In this document: piece after piece, positions 5,047-5,113 of the stretch
Position numbering within the stretch: position 1 is the stretch's first letter
Layout: each line of letters starts with the position of its first letter
Assembly: GCA_018818755.1 (NCBI GenBank)
Contig: JAHIRL010000023.1
Location: 1-5,113 of the forward strand
Origin: Patescibacteria group bacterium
Lineage (GTDB): Bacteria; Patescibacteriota; Gracilibacteria; UBA1369; LOWO2-01-FULL-3
DNA length: 5,113 nucleotides
Reading direction: 5' to 3'
The notes under the pieces: generated by a model
What the model was told of the DNA's origin: nothing
Database searches by the model: none
The model's input: the letters and a program-made list of their open reading frames with translations, nothing else
Program-made: the position numbers and the translations under genes

Positions 5047-5113
5047 ATGATTCTTTCAGACAAAAAAATCAAAGAACTTTTGCATGCGGGTGAACTTGAA
5101 ATAGACCCAATCG
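5047..5113 (+). CDS. dcd: dCTP deaminase, N-terminal fragment cut by window end
   Basis: The 22 visible codons begin 'MILSDKKIKELL' and continue '.AGELEIDPI'. This is the characteristic N-terminus of dCTP deaminase (typically MILSD.dI...l..G.i.I.P), a homotrimeric cytoplasmic enzyme of the dUTPase superfamily. Members deaminate dCTP to dUTP for dTMP synthesis, and bifunctional ones go on to dUMP. The catalytic residues lie beyond the window, so mono- versus bifunctional type cannot be decided. It sits 50 bp after ispG behind its own promoter. No Shine-Dalgarno motif is seen: the nearest purine run, AGTGGG, is about 15 bases from the ATG. Confidence 0.82.
   Translation, partial: MILSDKKIKELLHAGELEIDPI

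Overview
The window carries five co-directional protein genes on the + strand, packed almost without gaps. In order they are: a 5'-truncated, extremely cysteine-rich zinc-ribbon protein (1-1401), a glutaredoxin (1398-1643), a bifunctional glutathione synthetase GshF (1644-3797), the Fe-S isoprenoid enzyme IspG (3812-4996) and the first 22 codons of a dCTP deaminase (5047-5113). I see no RNA genes, mobile elements, CRISPR arrays or clear terminators. The only non-coding stretches are 3798-3811 and 4997-5046.

Likely organism: a bacterium of the Candidate Phyla Radiation (Patescibacteria), perhaps Peregrinibacteria-like. The main clue, from memory, is the first gene. Its phrases 'YKVY..KVWWSDQWD', 'EFFPRDFSACGYND', 'YFPLTKEQALAKGFNWSDY' and 'RPEKIYCETCY' are hallmarks of a Cys-rich hypothetical family common in CPR genomes. 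Tight packing and the lack of Shine-Dalgarno motifs before the starts fit. TGA is used twice as a stop and never inside the roughly 1,660 sense codons read here, which argues against the code-25 (TGA = Gly) Gracilibacteria/Absconditabacteria. The placement is an inference; GshF and IspG could have been acquired by transfer.

Layout and logic: the first three genes form a compact operon. The Cys-rich gene and the glutaredoxin overlap by ATGA, and gshF begins on the base after the glutaredoxin stop. GshF makes glutathione, glutaredoxin uses it to reduce disulfides or glutathionylated proteins, and the 48-cysteine protein beside them is a plausible client or metal/Fe-S binding partner. IspG follows after 14 bp and is itself a [4Fe-4S] enzyme of the MEP isoprenoid pathway. 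A good sigma70-type promoter overlaps the ispG stop codon and probably starts a new transcription unit at dcd.

The most striking structure is in the first gene. Eight cysteines fall at exactly 12-residue intervals (residues 77 to 161 of the visible protein), most followed by a second cysteine three residues on. This suggests a cysteine-ladder solenoid, and a related, less regular copy follows about 140-145 residues later.
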